Counted from the stretch's first letter, positions 18,574-29,504 are shown. The stretch is 50,790 nucleotides of DNA from Bacillus sp. (in: firmicutes) (GCA_031180405.1 JAPSLU010000011.1:1-50790), one strand, 5' to 3'. The notes: generated by a model not told the origin, from the letters alone. Made by a program: numbers and translations.

Positions 18574-19635
18574 ATGCTAAAAAAAATAAATAGAACTGTT
18601 TTTCCTTACTTAATCGGATTTCTTGGCGGTTACATTTTTAACCTCTGCCATATTCCACTTGCTTGGATATTGGGCCCAATGAGCTTTTTAATTATTTGGC
18701 GCTCAATTTTTTCAGATAAAAGTCGATTCACCCAGCCAAATCTACTTAAAAACGGCTCATTTGTTATACTTGGAATTTCTTTTGGACTTTCATTTACAAA
18801 AGAAACATTCTTATTAGTCGGACCTTATATTATGCCATTTTTAATGGCAACGATTTTACTTATTTTTTTTAGCGTATTAAACGGTATTTTCATTAGTAAG
18901 TTCGCAAATATTGATAGAAATACAAGTATTTTCGCCTCAATACCTGGTGGATTAACAGAAATGGTTGCAGCGAGTGAATCAGTTCAGGCAAACTCTTCAC
19001 TCGTAACGATCTTCCAAACTGTAAGACTATTAACAGTTGTCTTTCTAGTCCCTTTTACAATCCTTCATATGTTCGACCCGGAGAGCGCTCAACAAACAAT
19101 GGTGGCAGTTACACATAATACAAGCGTCATTTCATTTGGTTGGTACGTAATAGCTGGTTTTGTAGGATGGATGCTTAGAAAAGTACTACCTGCATCCTAT
19201 GTAATTGGACCATTACTCACAACAGCTTTATTAAATATTATCGGTCTATCATTACCAATCTTCCACGAATTTTTCATAATTTTCGCTCAAGTATCGATTG
19301 GTGTTGGATTTGGTTTAATGATTACAATTCACGACCTAAAAAACGGTGGGAAGTATTGTGGACTTTATTTTATTTCAACCGTATTATTAATTGGAGTGAG
19401 CTTTGGCTTCGGTTATTTATTTACACTATTTACTGATTTAGCTTTAGGTACTGCGATGCTATCGTTCGCACCGGGTGGTCTTGTAGAAATGGTATTAACT
19501 GCTTCAAGTATTGAAGCCGACCCTGCTATCGTTAGTTCACTGCAATTTATTCGATTGTTATTTATCATTAGTTTTGTTCCAAGTATATTAAAATTCAGTA
19601 TGAAAAGGATTCAAAACAAAAAATTAAGTGCTTAA
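18574..19635 (+). CDS. AbrB-family (COG3180) membrane protein
   Basis: 353 residues, about ten membrane helices. This is the integral-membrane AbrB family, unrelated to the AbrB transcription factor and sometimes labelled putative ammonia monooxygenase. The two halves are internal repeats: SIPGGLTEMVAASE in the first matches FAPGGLVEMVLTAS in the second, each followed by a VRLL or IRLL helix. Start taken at the ATG after AAGGAGGAATGGG; the frame is open further back without a ribosome site. Role unproved; transport is likely. Confidence 0.85.
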   Translation: MLKKINRTVFPYLIGFLGGYIFNLCHIPLAWILGPMSFLIIWRSIFSDKSRFTQPNLLKNGSFVILGISFGLSFTKETFLLVGPYIMPFLMATILLIFFSVLNGIFISKFANIDRNTSIFASIPGGLTEMVAASESVQANSSLVTIFQTVRLLTVVFLVPFTILHMFDPESAQQTMVAVTHNTSVISFGWYVIAGFVGWMLRKVLPASYVIGPLLTTALLNIIGLSLPIFHEFFIIFAQVSIGVGFGLMITIHDLKNGGKYCGLYFISTVLLIGVSFGFGYLFTLFTDLALGTAMLSFAPGGLVEMVLTASSIEADPAIVSSLQFIRLLFIISFVPSILKFSMKRIQNKKLSA

Positions 19636-19640
19636 AAATA

Positions 19641-19725
19641 ACAAAAATTCTAGCGCCTTGATCAACTTCGGGCATTAAGAAGCAAATGAAACAGATGACC
19701 TTCTTTGTCTTCAATTCATTTGTGG
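19641..19725 (+). repeat. Dispersed intergenic repeat, copy B
   Basis: Contains TAGCGCCTTGATCAACTTCGG and ends in TTTGTCTTCAATTCATTTGTGG, close to the end of copy C at 37423-37508. The copies occur in the same direction in intergenic DNA. Confidence 0.6.
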
Positions 19726-19787
19726 CTAGACCCAGAGGGACTGGGTCTTAAAAGTAATACTTATAAGTTTAAGTTTCTAAGTAATAA

Positions 19788-19843
19788 AAAAATGCTCACA
19801 TCCTACTTTTGGTTACGATGACTGAAGTAGGATGTGAGCATTT
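19788..19843. terminator. Terminator of recQ
   Basis: Perfect 19-bp stem, arms at 19790-19808 and 19825-19843, with a 16-base loop. On the minus strand it is followed by seven U, directly after the recQ stop. Confidence 0.9.
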
Positions 19844-19847
19844 AATT

Positions 19848-21983
19848 CTATACGTTTACTCCTTCCACTCGGAGCTTACTTATAGTGGCTTTAATTTGAA
19901 AATAATCAATATTATCAGGTAACATCTCTTTTAGTGGTTTTAATAACTCTGATCCAATTTCATTTATTTTTTCTATAATAAGCTTCTCCTGTTCTTCTGT
20001 TAAAATACGTGTCCAATCAATTGCTTGTCCTTCTTCAAAAGCTCGAATAATATGATTTTGAACAGTTATTTCAGTTATTGTGCGTTGATTACTTATTTCT
20101 TTGACAGAATGACCATCATTAAATAATTGATATGTTATAAGATGACTTGCAATATTATCCTCATTCTCTTTACCCGTTTTACTCATTTCTAGATTCTTTG
20201 AACTTGTTCTTTCAAGCCTCATATATTCACATATTGCTTGAATAAATGAATCACCATATCGGTCTAATTTAGTTTGAGCAACTCCCTTAACCTCTAAAAA
20301 TTCTTGTTCACTTGTCGGACATTTACTGCTCATATCCTTTAAACTACTATCTGAAAAAATAATATATGGTGGAACATTTAATTCTGTTGCTAACTCCCGC
20401 CTTACCCTCTTTAACAATTCAAATAGTTCATCATTTGCTTTAATGGCTTGAACGGTGATTTGTTCTTTTTTAAATACCTTCTCTTTCTCGACTAACACTG
20501 TCAGTGCTTTTTTACTAAGTTCTAATACTGGGTATTGAGCATTTGTTAAAGATAAATATCCTTCGGCGATTAAAAAATCAATAAAATCAACAATCTGTTT
20601 TTCTGTTTTATTCTTCATTAGTCCATAGGTTGAGAGTGCTTGAAAACCGAATTGAGAAATCCGCTTATTATTTGAGCCTTTTAATACTTGTGCAACGAGT
20701 GTTTTTCCAAATTTCTCATTCATTCGCTTTATACATGAAAAAACCATTAAAGCATCTGTCGTCACATCGATCTTAGATCTTGTATCACGACAATTCATGC
20801 ATTTACCACAATCAGATTCAGGACTAATTTCTCCGAAATATTCAATAATATAAGATTGAATACATTTTTCTGTATGACAAAGATCAACCATCTGTTGTAG
20901 CTTTTGATACTCATGAACCTTTTTATCATCTGTAAGATTTGTTTGCTCGATTAAAAATTTCTGAAGCTGAATATCTTGTCCAGCAAATAAAATGAAACAT
21001 TCACTTGGCTCTCCATCTCTCCCCGCTCTTCCTGCTTCTTGGTAATACGCCTCAATATTTTTGGGGAGATTATGGTGTATCACATATCTAACGTTTGATT
21101 TGTTTATTCCCATTCCAAATGCATTTGTTGCCACCATCACTTGAAATTCATCAAATAGAAATTGATCTTGCTGCTCTGCCCGGTCATGCTCAGACATACC
21201 TGCATGATACTTGCCAACTTTGATCCCGCTCTTTTTAAGATAGTGTGATAACTCATCAACTTCCTTGCGTGTTGCTGAATAGATAATACCTTGTTCATTT
21301 AGATTTGCCCTAATATATTTTAAAATAAAATCACGTTTATTCTCGCCCTTTACCACGTTAAATGTTAAATTATCCCTAGAAAATCCTGTTACAAATGAAT
21401 TTTCCTCCATTAAATTTAGTAAGTGACATATATCAGCTGTTACTTCCTTTGTCGCTGTAGCTGTTAACGCCACAACAATTGGCTTTGTCGGAAGAGACAT
21501 GATCATATTTTTTATTGACCTGTAGCTTGGCCTGAAATCATGTCCCCACTGAGAGATACAATGTGCTTCATCAACTGCTACCATTGAAATAGGCAGTGAT
21601 AAAAGAAGTTCTTGAAATGAGTTTGTCTCAAGTCGTTCGGGTGCAATATAAAGGATTTTATAGGTGCCTTTTTTAATATTAACCATTCGTTCACTAACTT
21701 CTTTTGCTGTTAAACTACTGTTAACATAAGTAGATGGTATTCCGACACTTGTTAATGCATCAACTTGATCTTTCATTAAAGAAATTAATGGTGATACTAC
21801 AACAGTTATTCCTTCCATGACTAATGCTGGGACCTGATAACAAATCGATTTTCCACCACCAGTTGGCATAATGGCTAAAGTATCGTTACCTGCTAATATA
21901 TTTTTAATGATCTCCTCTTGACCTTTACGGAACGAGGAATAACCAAAGTATTCTTTTAAAAGTTCTTCTGCTTTTTGAAACAT
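19848..21983 (-). CDS. recQ: ATP-dependent DNA helicase RecQ
   Basis: 711 residues. Superfamily 2 3'-5' helicase acting in recombination and stalled-fork repair. Walker A TGGGKS (41-46), DEAH (138-141) followed by the RecQ aromatic loop, motif [13 protein letters not shown], the zinc-binding cysteines of the RQC region (CHTEKC ... CGKCMNC), an HRDC domain (about 510-590) and a C-terminal helix-turn-helix segment ([19 protein letters not shown]). The frame extends to a TTG at 22013, but the ATG at 21983 has AAGGGTGAT in front and an extended -10 (TGTTATACT, 22019-22027) lies just upstream, so the longer start is probably not transcribed. RecQ does not occupy this place in B. subtilis. Confidence 0.95.
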   Translation of the reverse strand: MFQKAEELLKEYFGYSSFRKGQEEIIKNILAGNDTLAIMPTGGGKSICYQVPALVMEGITVVVSPLISLMKDQVDALTSVGIPSTYVNSSLTAKEVSERMVNIKKGTYKILYIAPERLETNSFQELLLSLPISMVAVDEAHCISQWGHDFRPSYRSIKNMIMSLPTKPIVVALTATATKEVTADICHLLNLMEENSFVTGFSRDNLTFNVVKGENKRDFILKYIRANLNEQGIIYSATRKEVDELSHYLKKSGIKVGKYHAGMSEHDRAEQQDQFLFDEFQVMVATNAFGMGINKSNVRYVIHHNLPKNIEAYYQEAGRAGRDGEPSECFILFAGQDIQLQKFLIEQTNLTDDKKVHEYQKLQQMVDLCHTEKCIQSYIIEYFGEISPESDCGKCMNCRDTRSKIDVTTDALMVFSCIKRMNEKFGKTLVAQVLKGSNNKRISQFGFQALSTYGLMKNKTEKQIVDFIDFLIAEGYLSLTNAQYPVLELSKKALTVLVEKEKVFKKEQITVQAIKANDELFELLKRVRRELATELNVPPYIIFSDSSLKDMSSKCPTSEQEFLEVKGVAQTKLDRYGDSFIQAICEYMRLERTSSKNLEMSKTGKENEDNIASHLITYQLFNDGHSVKEISNQRTITEITVQNHIIRAFEEGQAIDWTRILTEEQEKLIIEKINEIGSELLKPLKEMLPDNIDYFQIKATISKLRVEGVNV

Positions 21984-22186
21984 TTCATCACCCTTGTCTT
22001 CATCTTCAAACAATATTAGTATAACATGAGAATACTTTTTCGCATTTTTATACTTTTAACTTTCGTACAATTAAATCCTCTTGTTTCTCTAGATAAAAGT
22101 AAAGAAATTAATTGTCTTTGAATGAACACTCGAGTAAAATTTCTTTTTGATATGACAACCTTACCGTTATTTTTTAAAATAAAAAA

Positions 22187-22227
22187 ACTAACTCTGCTCC
22201 TCTTCAAAAAAAGAGAAGGAGTTAGTT
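22187..22227 (-). terminator. Terminator of the InhA-type protease gene
   Basis: Minus strand: AACTAACTCCTTCTCTT pairs with AAGAGGAG-C-AGAGTTAGTT (one bulge), followed by a U run. It lies eight bases after the stop codon. Confidence 0.88.
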
Positions 22228-22234
22228 ATAAATC

Positions 22235-24643
22235 TTATTTATGAATCCACACCGCACCAGCAGAATTATCTTTAGCTTCACCAATTACTTCAAATTTTAA
22301 GCCATGGTTAGGAACGATACGGCCTGCATCTGGTATCGCAGAATCAATGTAGTTATTGACATCATCGAACTTCGGCATGCCTTTGAAGCCTACAAACTCA
22401 TAAGCTCCACGTGTTGGAGAGTTAACCATAAAACTTGGTGTTTTATCCAAGGAAAACGCAGCATCAGCGATTTGATAACGAGTACTTTGAGCAACAGTCT
22501 TTTCACCATTTAATATGCCATAGACAACCTCAGGGTGTGAGTCAACCACACCTAAGAACCCTTGTCCAGGATGGACACCTACCCAGTTATCTGTATAACT
22601 TTCATCTGCATACCAAACAACTAAACCAGTGTTATATACCGCACCACGAGAATAAGCTAATGCTTTATCAGATCCGGCATAGTTTCTCCATTCTAGGAAA
22701 TAATGATTGTTCGCTTTAGAATAACCATTTGTTACAATAAACCCATCTAAGACAACTTCATTATCACCTTCAGCGTTATCAGAAAAGATTTTATAACCAT
22801 CTGCAGTTACAGAAATATTATCAAGCGCAAAACCTTCTGGTGCTAAACCACCATCTGTAACGTATTCAAATACAAGTTTTACCTTCTTACCAGCAAATTG
22901 ACTTAAGTCATATGACTTTTCAACCCACTCCCCATTTGTTGTTTCCATGCCACCTTGTGTATTTTCATCTCCGATAAGATCTAATTCAACGGTTTGTCCA
23001 TCACTAGTTTCTGCATTTACATAGACATAATCATAATCATATTCGACTTCGAACCATTGCAACGCATTGAATTCAGCTTTTGTTGCATTTGTAAAATCAA
23101 ATTCAGGTGTTTCCAGAACGGTATGAAGGTCATCACCTTTTGTACTGTAGTAATAATTTTCTCCTCCATTTTTCGCCGGCATAAAGCCTTTAACATTTTT
23201 CTGAGGTAATTTCACTTTTACTATCCCAGGATTTGTAGATTTTGTCACACTTTGGTCTATATATGACGCAACTCCATTTTTCGTAATATCCTCATAGTCT
23301 ACCTCTAAGATGTTCGCCCAGTTTCCACCCATAATATTTTGGAAAAATTCCTTATTTTGCGGTGAAAAACTCGTAGGGGCTGTTCCAGCAATATTGCCAT
23401 TCCAGCTTCCACCACTCATAATTGACCATGATGCAACAGGTTCACCTTGGCCTGTATACTGTGTATCATATTCATCAGGCAATCCTAAATCATGACCAAA
23501 TTCATGGGCAAATACCCCGACAGCTCCATCCTCAGGTTGAATTGTGTAGTCAAATGCCCCCATTTGGCCACCCCAGTAATCTACTTCTGCTTGAGATCCC
23601 GGTACTGCATAGACCCCATTCAATGCCCAACGATGAGACCAAATCGCATCATCACCAAGCTGCCCGCCACCTGCTTCTTGACCTGTACCAGCATGAATAA
23701 TCATTAAGTGATCCACTAAACCATCTGGCTCATTTTGATTTCCATCGCCATCCAGATCGTATAAATCAAACTCATCATATTCAGCTAAATTGATACCAGA
23801 TTTAACGGCAGCATCAAGTGCTCTTTTCACAAGGTCACGTGGTCCTAAAGCATTCATGTTGTCATGTCCACCTTCAGGGTTGTCATCACCATAATCTGCC
23901 GCCTCACCAGGAACATCTAACCATTCTGAAACAGTTCCATCAACTGTATAACTACCACCTGACTGTTCTTCATAAAATTGCTTAAATGTTTTCACTTTCT
24001 CCCCATTAAATAATGTGAATTCTTTATCTCCAAACATTAATTTTTCATAATGTTCACGGTTAAAGTCATCAGCATACATGTACCCTTCCTCTTGCTCAAC
24101 ATTATTATGTTTAAAATCTTCAAACTCTGTAAGTAAAACAAGGACTTTATCCGTCCGGACCTCTCCATTATATGGAGCCTGTTTTGCTGAATTTACTTTC
24201 ACGTCACCATTCGATTTTCCTTTTTTATAATTTTCATGTCCTTTATTAAGTTGACTAGCAAGTTTGTTCTTTTGCTTCGTAAGAAAATCCTTTGTTTTCT
24301 TATCCATCAAAACCTCTTCTTGACGCTTATTGGATATCTTACCAGGCTTTGCACCTTGCTTTCCATCAACATATTTTTTTACGGCCTTTTTCATTTGGGC
24401 TGGAGTAGCATTTCTAGGAATAATACCTTTTTCCTTTAATGAGTTAGCTAATCTCTCCTCAGGTATAATATTCCAGTCGATTGGTGCTGATTCTTGTACT
24501 GTGCTAACAGCATGTACGCGTGAAAAATTCGGTAAGTATGTACTAAATAACAATCCCCCCATCAAAACCGTGCTAGCTGTAACCTTTAATATTCTTTTCC
24601 ACCGCCGGTTTCTCACTTCGAGCCCTCTTTTCAACTTTTTCAA
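22235..24643 (-). CDS. Immune inhibitor A-type secreted metalloprotease (M6)
   Basis: 802 residues. The N terminus is basic then hydrophobic, a Sec signal peptide with a likely cut after SRVHA. A propeptide-like region follows, then the M6 domain with zinc motif HEFGH (380-384) and DEYD after it. Around 580-640 there is a beta-rich domain ([19 protein letters not shown] ... FALDNISV) like the MAM-type insert of InhA. B. cereus InhA is of similar length and degrades host antimicrobial peptides; the substrate here is unknown. The TTG start at 24643 follows AAAGGGGGAT; the upstream GTG at 24682 has no ribosome site. Between recQ and mreBH it replaces genes found there in B. subtilis. Confidence 0.93.
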   Translation of the reverse strand: MKKLKRGLEVRNRRWKRILKVTASTVLMGGLLFSTYLPNFSRVHAVSTVQESAPIDWNIIPEERLANSLKEKGIIPRNATPAQMKKAVKKYVDGKQGAKPGKISNKRQEEVLMDKKTKDFLTKQKNKLASQLNKGHENYKKGKSNGDVKVNSAKQAPYNGEVRTDKVLVLLTEFEDFKHNNVEQEEGYMYADDFNREHYEKLMFGDKEFTLFNGEKVKTFKQFYEEQSGGSYTVDGTVSEWLDVPGEAADYGDDNPEGGHDNMNALGPRDLVKRALDAAVKSGINLAEYDEFDLYDLDGDGNQNEPDGLVDHLMIIHAGTGQEAGGGQLGDDAIWSHRWALNGVYAVPGSQAEVDYWGGQMGAFDYTIQPEDGAVGVFAHEFGHDLGLPDEYDTQYTGQGEPVASWSIMSGGSWNGNIAGTAPTSFSPQNKEFFQNIMGGNWANILEVDYEDITKNGVASYIDQSVTKSTNPGIVKVKLPQKNVKGFMPAKNGGENYYYSTKGDDLHTVLETPEFDFTNATKAEFNALQWFEVEYDYDYVYVNAETSDGQTVELDLIGDENTQGGMETTNGEWVEKSYDLSQFAGKKVKLVFEYVTDGGLAPEGFALDNISVTADGYKIFSDNAEGDNEVVLDGFIVTNGYSKANNHYFLEWRNYAGSDKALAYSRGAVYNTGLVVWYADESYTDNWVGVHPGQGFLGVVDSHPEVVYGILNGEKTVAQSTRYQIADAAFSLDKTPSFMVNSPTRGAYEFVGFKGMPKFDDVNNYIDSAIPDAGRIVPNHGLKFEVIGEAKDNSAGAVWIHK

Positions 24644-25133
24644 TTTAATCCCCCTTTTTTTAATAGAAAATGAGTGAAGCACCGTACTAAAACTTTTCTA
24701 CTAAAAATATTGATCACTACAATACCAATTATAATCTTTATATAAATATATTAAATAGTTCAATAATTTCATTTTCAGAAAATTACAACAAGTCCTTATT
24801 CCCTACATTTTCCTTTATAATAGGTCCTTATAACGAGCTAAAATAACCACATTCTATTCAATATTCTCAGGGTTTTTTCCACACAGAAATATGTCCTTTA
24901 GAATACAACAAGCTTTATATAAATTATTCCCTTTAATTTTGATACTGTAAAAAACTTCACTTTAAAGCTTTTATTTAATAAAGAATGCTATTTCAATAAA
25001 TATATAATTCTATAAATATTACATTCATGACAAAGCAATGACGATTTCTTTTCATCGAGAGAAATGCCCCCAAAAAACAACAAACTTCCACAAATTCTAT
25101 ATATAAGTTTTGATGAAAAGAGGTTTATATTAT
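24644..25133. other. Divergent control region between the protease gene and mreBH
   Basis: 490 very AT-rich bases with no credible gene. No consensus sigma-A promoter stands out for the protease gene, which suggests an activator or another sigma factor. On the mreBH side a GCCCCCAAAAAA stretch at 25067-25078 is the only GC-rich motif. Confidence 0.4.
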
Positions 25134-26141
25134 ATGTTTTCAGCAACGGAGATTGGAATAGATTTAGGTACTGCAAATATTTTAGTTTACACAAGAAACA
25201 AAGGAATTGTCTTAAATGAGCCATCTGTAGTGGCCATCGATACAGTTTCCAAGAAGGTTTTAGCTGTTGGATCTGAAGCAAAAAATATGATCGGGAAAAC
25301 ACCTGGTCAAATAGTGGCTGTAAGGCCTTTGAAGGATGGTGTTATTGCTGATTATAATATTACAACTGACATGTTAAGACATATTATGAAAATTACTTCT
25401 CGCAAGCTTGGGATGTCGATGAGAAAACCAACTGTTGTCGTATGCACGCCATCTGGGGCCACATCTGTTGAAAGAAGAGCGATTCAAGATGCGATTAGAA
25501 GCTCAGGAGCTAAACAAGTACACCTAATAGAAGAGCCTGTCGCTGCTGCTATTGGGGCAGATTTACCGGTTGATGAACCCATAGCAAATGTGATTGTGGA
25601 TATTGGCGGGGGTACAACAGAGGTTGCAATTATATCATTTGGTGGTGTTGTCACATGTAACTCAATTCGTATTGGCGGTGACCAATTAGACGAGGATATT
25701 ATTCAATACGTTCGAAAAAATTATAATCTTTTAATTGGTGAACGCACTGCTGAACAAATGAAAATAGAAATCGGTTATGCTTTAATAGAACATGTCAAAG
25801 AAACAATGGATATTCGTGGTCGAGATTTAGTGACAGGATTACCAAAAACAATCACGGTTTCATCAACTGAAATGCAGGAAGCAATGAAAGAATCACTTTT
25901 ACACATTCTAGAAGCAATTCGAGCTACTCTTGAAGATTGCCCACCTGAGTTAAGTGGAGACATCGTTGATCGTGGTGTTATCCTAACTGGTGGTGGTGCA
26001 TTAATGAAGGGAATTCAGGAATGGGTAAGCGAAGAAATGATTGTACCGGTTCACATTGCTCCAAATCCTTTGGAATCTGTTGCAATTGGTACAGGAAGAT
26101 CTCTTTCAGTAATAAATAAATTGTTAAAAGTAGCAAAATAA
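25134..26141 (+). CDS. mreBH: MreB-family cell-shape protein MreBH
   Basis: 335 residues, exactly the length of B. subtilis MreBH. Actin-fold ATPase with phosphate-1 loop [12 protein letters not shown], phosphate-2 loop [14 protein letters not shown] and adenosine-binding [11 protein letters not shown]. It forms membrane-bound filaments that guide side-wall synthesis and in B. subtilis directs the hydrolase LytE. Among MreB, Mbl and MreBH the last is chosen by length and by neighbouring ykpC and ampS. The start after GAGGTTTATATTAT gives [12 protein letters not shown]; the frame extends eight codons further without a ribosome site. Confidence 0.92.
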   Translation: MFSATEIGIDLGTANILVYTRNKGIVLNEPSVVAIDTVSKKVLAVGSEAKNMIGKTPGQIVAVRPLKDGVIADYNITTDMLRHIMKITSRKLGMSMRKPTVVVCTPSGATSVERRAIQDAIRSSGAKQVHLIEEPVAAAIGADLPVDEPIANVIVDIGGGTTEVAIISFGGVVTCNSIRIGGDQLDEDIIQYVRKNYNLLIGERTAEQMKIEIGYALIEHVKETMDIRGRDLVTGLPKTITVSSTEMQEAMKESLLHILEAIRATLEDCPPELSGDIVDRGVILTGGGALMKGIQEWVSEEMIVPVHIAPNPLESVAIGTGRSLSVINKLLKVAK

Positions 26142-26197
26142 GAAAAGCGAAAATGCCTGTTCACTGGTTTTTGAAATGTTCCTAAATAACGTTAAGT

Positions 26198-26242
26198 AGA
26201 AAAGGGATAAACCTCTAAATAATTAGAGGTTTATCTCTTTTC
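26198..26242. terminator. Terminator of mreBH
   Basis: AGAAAAGGGATAAACCTCT (26198-26216) and AGAGGTTTATCTCTTTTC (26225-26242), nearly perfect over 18 bp, then TTTTC-rich sequence. Confidence 0.85.
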
Positions 26243-26430
26243 ATTTTCTATTAAAGCAATCCTCTCATTTCCTGCTCTCTTCTTTACATAAACTTAACAC
26301 AATAATTTGCATCAATTCTGTTATTCTTGAATACATTATATCTGGTTTAATAGTTATGGAAAATCCATATTCTGTGAAACATTAGATGATATTATTTCGT
26401 CTAATAATTGAAACTAGAGGAGGTACATTG

Positions 26431-26568
26431 GTGAAAGATCTTAGCAGACGTATTATTATCAGTTTAACACTAGCGGTTATTATCATGGGGGGAATGAGTG
26501 TATCCTTAGCAAATATGCCGGGTGAATCCTCTGATAAAGATGATATCGTTCAAATCGTAAGTGAATAA
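26431..26568 (+). CDS. ykpC: YkpC-like small membrane protein
   Basis: 45 residues, one membrane helix (about 7-27) and an acidic tail (ESSDKDD). Starts at GTG 26431, seven bases after AGGAGG; a TTG immediately before it is too close to the ribosome site. The segment MGGMSVSLANMPG matches what I recall of B. subtilis YkpC, which sits beside mreBH. A single-helix protein with the bulk outside the membrane. Function unknown. Confidence 0.82.
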   Translation: MKDLSRRIIISLTLAVIIMGGMSVSLANMPGESSDKDDIVQIVSE

Positions 26569-26592
26569 GAAAAAAGCGAGGTTTGGCAAGGC

Positions 26593-26859
26593 ATGCAAAT
26601 TCAAAACAAATCTACTCTACAACACATGATTCCATTCTGTTTTCCATTAACAGCTCTTTTTTTAGTTTTCAGCGGTTGGGTTGGTTCCTACACAATTCCT
26701 GTCTTTGTTATTCTTCTATTGTTAGGGTTTACCTATTCCTTTGTTTCCATGATCACAAAAAAGGCTTTAATTGGTTCAATTATTAATCTTTATGTTATTG
26801 GTATTTTAATATTTGGGGGCGCACTGATGTATATCATGGAAATAGCAAATAATGTATGA
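26593..26859 (+). CDS. Small membrane protein, unknown
   Basis: 88 residues with three or four hydrophobic helices (about 12-30, 33-52, 60-82). Downstream of ykpC with 24 bases between them, so probably cotranscribed. The ribosome site is weak (GAGGT eleven bases upstream). The second overlapping frame from 26583 lacks regular hydrophobic blocks and is rejected. No family recognised. Confidence 0.62.
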   Translation: MQIQNKSTLQHMIPFCFPLTALFLVFSGWVGSYTIPVFVILLLLGFTYSFVSMITKKALIGSIINLYVIGILIFGGALMYIMEIANNV

Positions 26860-26880
26860 TCTATACATAAGATGATATAT

Positions 26881-26924
26881 AAAAGCATTCAAGAGACAGG
26901 CACTAGCTTCTTGAATGCTTTATT
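26881..26924. terminator. Bidirectional terminator
   Basis: AAAGCATTCAAG (26882-26893) and CTTGAATGCTTT (26910-26921), with A and T runs outside. Shared by the ykpC unit and the convergent acyl-CoA dehydrogenase gene. Confidence 0.85.
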
Positions 26925-26927
26925 TTA

Positions 26928-28094
26928 TTACTCTATAAAGGCCCTGTCCCCTAAAATCTTATAAGTGATATCATCTGAGGGTGGATTATACAAACCAGCT
27001 CTGACATCACGATAATGTCTTTGAAGAGGGTTTGAATAGAAAAGACTTTGTCCCCCTACAATTCTCATCGCCAAATCGACAATTTCTACGGCTGTATTAG
27101 TAACAATTGTCTTCGTTATAGCTAAATCATAGGCTAACTTAGGACGTTCCATTTGAGATGTTGTATCCCACTTTTCAGCTGTAGAATACATTAATGTTCT
27201 AGCAGTTGTTAACTTAACATCCATTTCTGCAACTTTCCTTCTTACCTCTGGAACCTCTCTTATTGGATGAGGCAAGCTTGTCGGTTGATACTTCTTTGCA
27301 AAATTGACTGCTTGATTTCTAGCAGCAAGTGCGATCCCAATATAACAGGCAGGAATATGAAGAAGCCAGCCTTGAGCTGAAGGTTTTTCCTTCTTATCCT
27401 TCCTCTCAACCAGTGCATCTTCCGGAATATGAACATTATTTAGTATTAAATCGTCACTTCTTGTTCCACGCATTCCAACAGTATCCCAAGTTTCTTCAAT
27501 TGTTAGCCCTTTTGAGTCTCTCGGAATTAGAAAATCACCAATTTCGCCAGTCTCTTCAATTGTTGCAGGCACAATAAAAAAATCTAGTGCTGGAGCTAAC
27601 GAAGTAAAAATCTTTTTACCTTTAATAACCCATTTCCCCTCCTTTTTAATAGCGATGGTTTCTGGCTTTCCACCTCTAGCTGGACTACCTGAGTTTGGCT
27701 CTGTTGCAGCACTGTTAATCAGCTTTTTATTTTTAATAATGTCTTCACAAACCTGTTTGTAAATGTCTGTATTCCATTTTTGAGCGACATGCAGATGCAT
27801 CATTAATCCTAAATGCCATCCTAAAGAGAGCGCAGTAGCTCCATCACCTTGAGCAATCTTTTCCTGGACTAGTAGGAAATCATATAAACTTGCTCCTTGT
27901 CCTCCGAACTCCTTTGGAATGGTAAGATGTAAATAGCCTTCTTCTTTTAGTCGATCGAAATTTTCAAATGGAAATGTTCCATTTCGATCATAGTAATCTG
28001 CTCGTTCTGCAAATTCCTTTGATAGTTTATCTGTTTTCATTAGCAATTCCATCTGTTCAGATGTTTTTATAAATTGTTCATCTAAATAATTCAC
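26928..28094 (-). CDS. Acyl-CoA dehydrogenase-like flavoprotein
   Basis: 388 residues with the three ACAD domains: N-terminal helical (1-115), middle beta domain with FAD-binding GTRSDD and WVIKGKKIFTSLAP, and C-terminal helical (about 235-388) with VDLAMRIVGGQSLF. The late segment YNPPSDDI is at a place where true acyl-CoA dehydrogenases have other residues, and the set resembles the DszC/SfnB-type monooxygenases and YdbM of B. subtilis more than fatty-acid enzymes. It may therefore be a flavin-dependent monooxygenase of sulfur compounds; this is inference. GTG start with GAGGTGAT upstream. Single gene. Confidence 0.85.
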   Translation of the reverse strand: MNYLDEQFIKTSEQMELLMKTDKLSKEFAERADYYDRNGTFPFENFDRLKEEGYLHLTIPKEFGGQGASLYDFLLVQEKIAQGDGATALSLGWHLGLMMHLHVAQKWNTDIYKQVCEDIIKNKKLINSAATEPNSGSPARGGKPETIAIKKEGKWVIKGKKIFTSLAPALDFFIVPATIEETGEIGDFLIPRDSKGLTIEETWDTVGMRGTRSDDLILNNVHIPEDALVERKDKKEKPSAQGWLLHIPACYIGIALAARNQAVNFAKKYQPTSLPHPIREVPEVRRKVAEMDVKLTTARTLMYSTAEKWDTTSQMERPKLAYDLAITKTIVTNTAVEIVDLAMRIVGGQSLFYSNPLQRHYRDVRAGLYNPPSDDITYKILGDRAFIE

Positions 28095-28258
28095 GTTATC
28101 ACCTCGTTACTTCTTATTGTATTCATTTTACATCACAACTGAAAGTAATTTGGCTTTTTAGGAGTCATTTACATTTCATCTACTCGATTGTTTTGTTACA
28201 ATTAAAAAGAAACTTCACATTGAGTAGTACATATTTTCCGATAAAAGGAGGATTTACT

Positions 28259-29491
28259 TTGACTAATTTCCATCAAAAACTAGAGAAGTATGCGGACTTA
28301 GCTGTCCGTGTAGGAGTCAATCTTCAACCAAATCAAAATTTAACGATAAACGCATCAATAGAAGTAGTTGATTTTGTTCGATTAGTAGTTAAAAAAGCTT
28401 ATGAAGCTGGAGCTCGTAATGTATTTGTTGAGTGGAGTGATGATATCATCACAAGAACTCGTTTTGAACTTGCTTCAGAAGACTCTTTAAGTGATTACCC
28501 TGATTGGAAAGCAAAAGGACTTGAAACGTTAGCAGAAAATGATGGAGCGTTTATGTCAATTGTTTCTTCTGATCCCGACCTTTTAAGTGGTATTGATCCA
28601 AAAAGAATTGCCAAATCAACCAAAGCAGCCGGAATGGCCCTTTCCAAGTACCGTAACTACCTTCAAGCCGATAAGGCAAGCTGGTGTGTTATTGCTGCTG
28701 CTTCAAAGAAATGGGCAACAAAAGTATTCCCGAATGAACAAGAAGGAAACCAAGTTAAAAAGCTATGGGAAGCTATTTTTAAAACAACACGTGTCGATCA
28801 GGAAGATCCTGTTAAAGCATGGAAAAATCACAATGATTCATTACATACAAAAGTCGATTATTTAAATAACAAAAAATACAAGAAGCTACACTACATGGCT
28901 AAGGGGACAGATCTAACGATTGAATTGCATGATACACATAAATGGGTTGGCGCTGGCAGTGAAAATGAAAAAGGAAATTTCTTTATGGCTAATATGCCAA
29001 CAGAGGAAGTATTTACTGTTCCACTTCGTAATGGTGTAAATGGCGTTGTTCAAAGTACAAAGCCACTTAGCTATAGCGGAAATTTAATTGATAACTTTTC
29101 TCTAGCGTTTGAGAACGGAAGAATTGTCTCTGTCAAAGCCGAGAAAGGTGAAGCAATCCTAAAACAACTGGTTGAGACGGATGAAGGTTCCCACTATCTA
29201 GGTGAAATTGCATTAGTGGCCCATGATTCTCCTATCTCTCAATCGGGAATCCTTTTTTACAACACACTTTTTGATGAAAATGCATCAAATCATTTAGCAA
29301 TTGGAAATGCTTACGCATTTTGTGTTGAAGGCGGGAAAAACATGTCTCGGGAAGAATTAGAAAAAGTTGGTGTGAATTCAAGCATCACACACGTTGATTT
29401 TATGATCGGTTCTGCTGATATGAACATCGATGGAATTAAAGCAGATGGAACTTCCGAAGCCATCTTCCGAAATGGGACTTGGGCATTTTAA
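28259..29491 (+). CDS. ampS: Aminopeptidase AmpS (M29 family)
   Basis: 410 residues, the same length as B. subtilis AmpS. M29 metallo-aminopeptidase with a two-metal site. Recognisable blocks are the N-terminal VRVGVNLQPNQNL, the catalytic-domain MANMPTEEVFTVP with a metal-binding Glu pair, and HVDFMIGSADMNIDG at the end. TTG start at 28259 after AAAAGGAGG; the frame is open further back without a ribosome site. An extended -10 (TGTTACAAT) lies near 28193-28201. Monocistronic. Confidence 0.94.
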   Translation: MTNFHQKLEKYADLAVRVGVNLQPNQNLTINASIEVVDFVRLVVKKAYEAGARNVFVEWSDDIITRTRFELASEDSLSDYPDWKAKGLETLAENDGAFMSIVSSDPDLLSGIDPKRIAKSTKAAGMALSKYRNYLQADKASWCVIAAASKKWATKVFPNEQEGNQVKKLWEAIFKTTRVDQEDPVKAWKNHNDSLHTKVDYLNNKKYKKLHYMAKGTDLTIELHDTHKWVGAGSENEKGNFFMANMPTEEVFTVPLRNGVNGVVQSTKPLSYSGNLIDNFSLAFENGRIVSVKAEKGEAILKQLVETDEGSHYLGEIALVAHDSPISQSGILFYNTLFDENASNHLAIGNAYAFCVEGGKNMSREELEKVGVNSSITHVDFMIGSADMNIDGIKADGTSEAIFRNGTWAF

Positions 29492-29504
29492 TCGAATATC
29501 AGAA

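Noticed and set aside
21984-22013. Longer RecQ start at TTG 22013
   Set aside because: No ribosome site, and an extended -10 lies almost on top of it; the ATG at 21983 has a good site.
22016-22207. 63-codon minus-strand frame upstream of recQ
   Set aside because: Overlaps the protease terminator and recQ promoter; no family or ribosome site.
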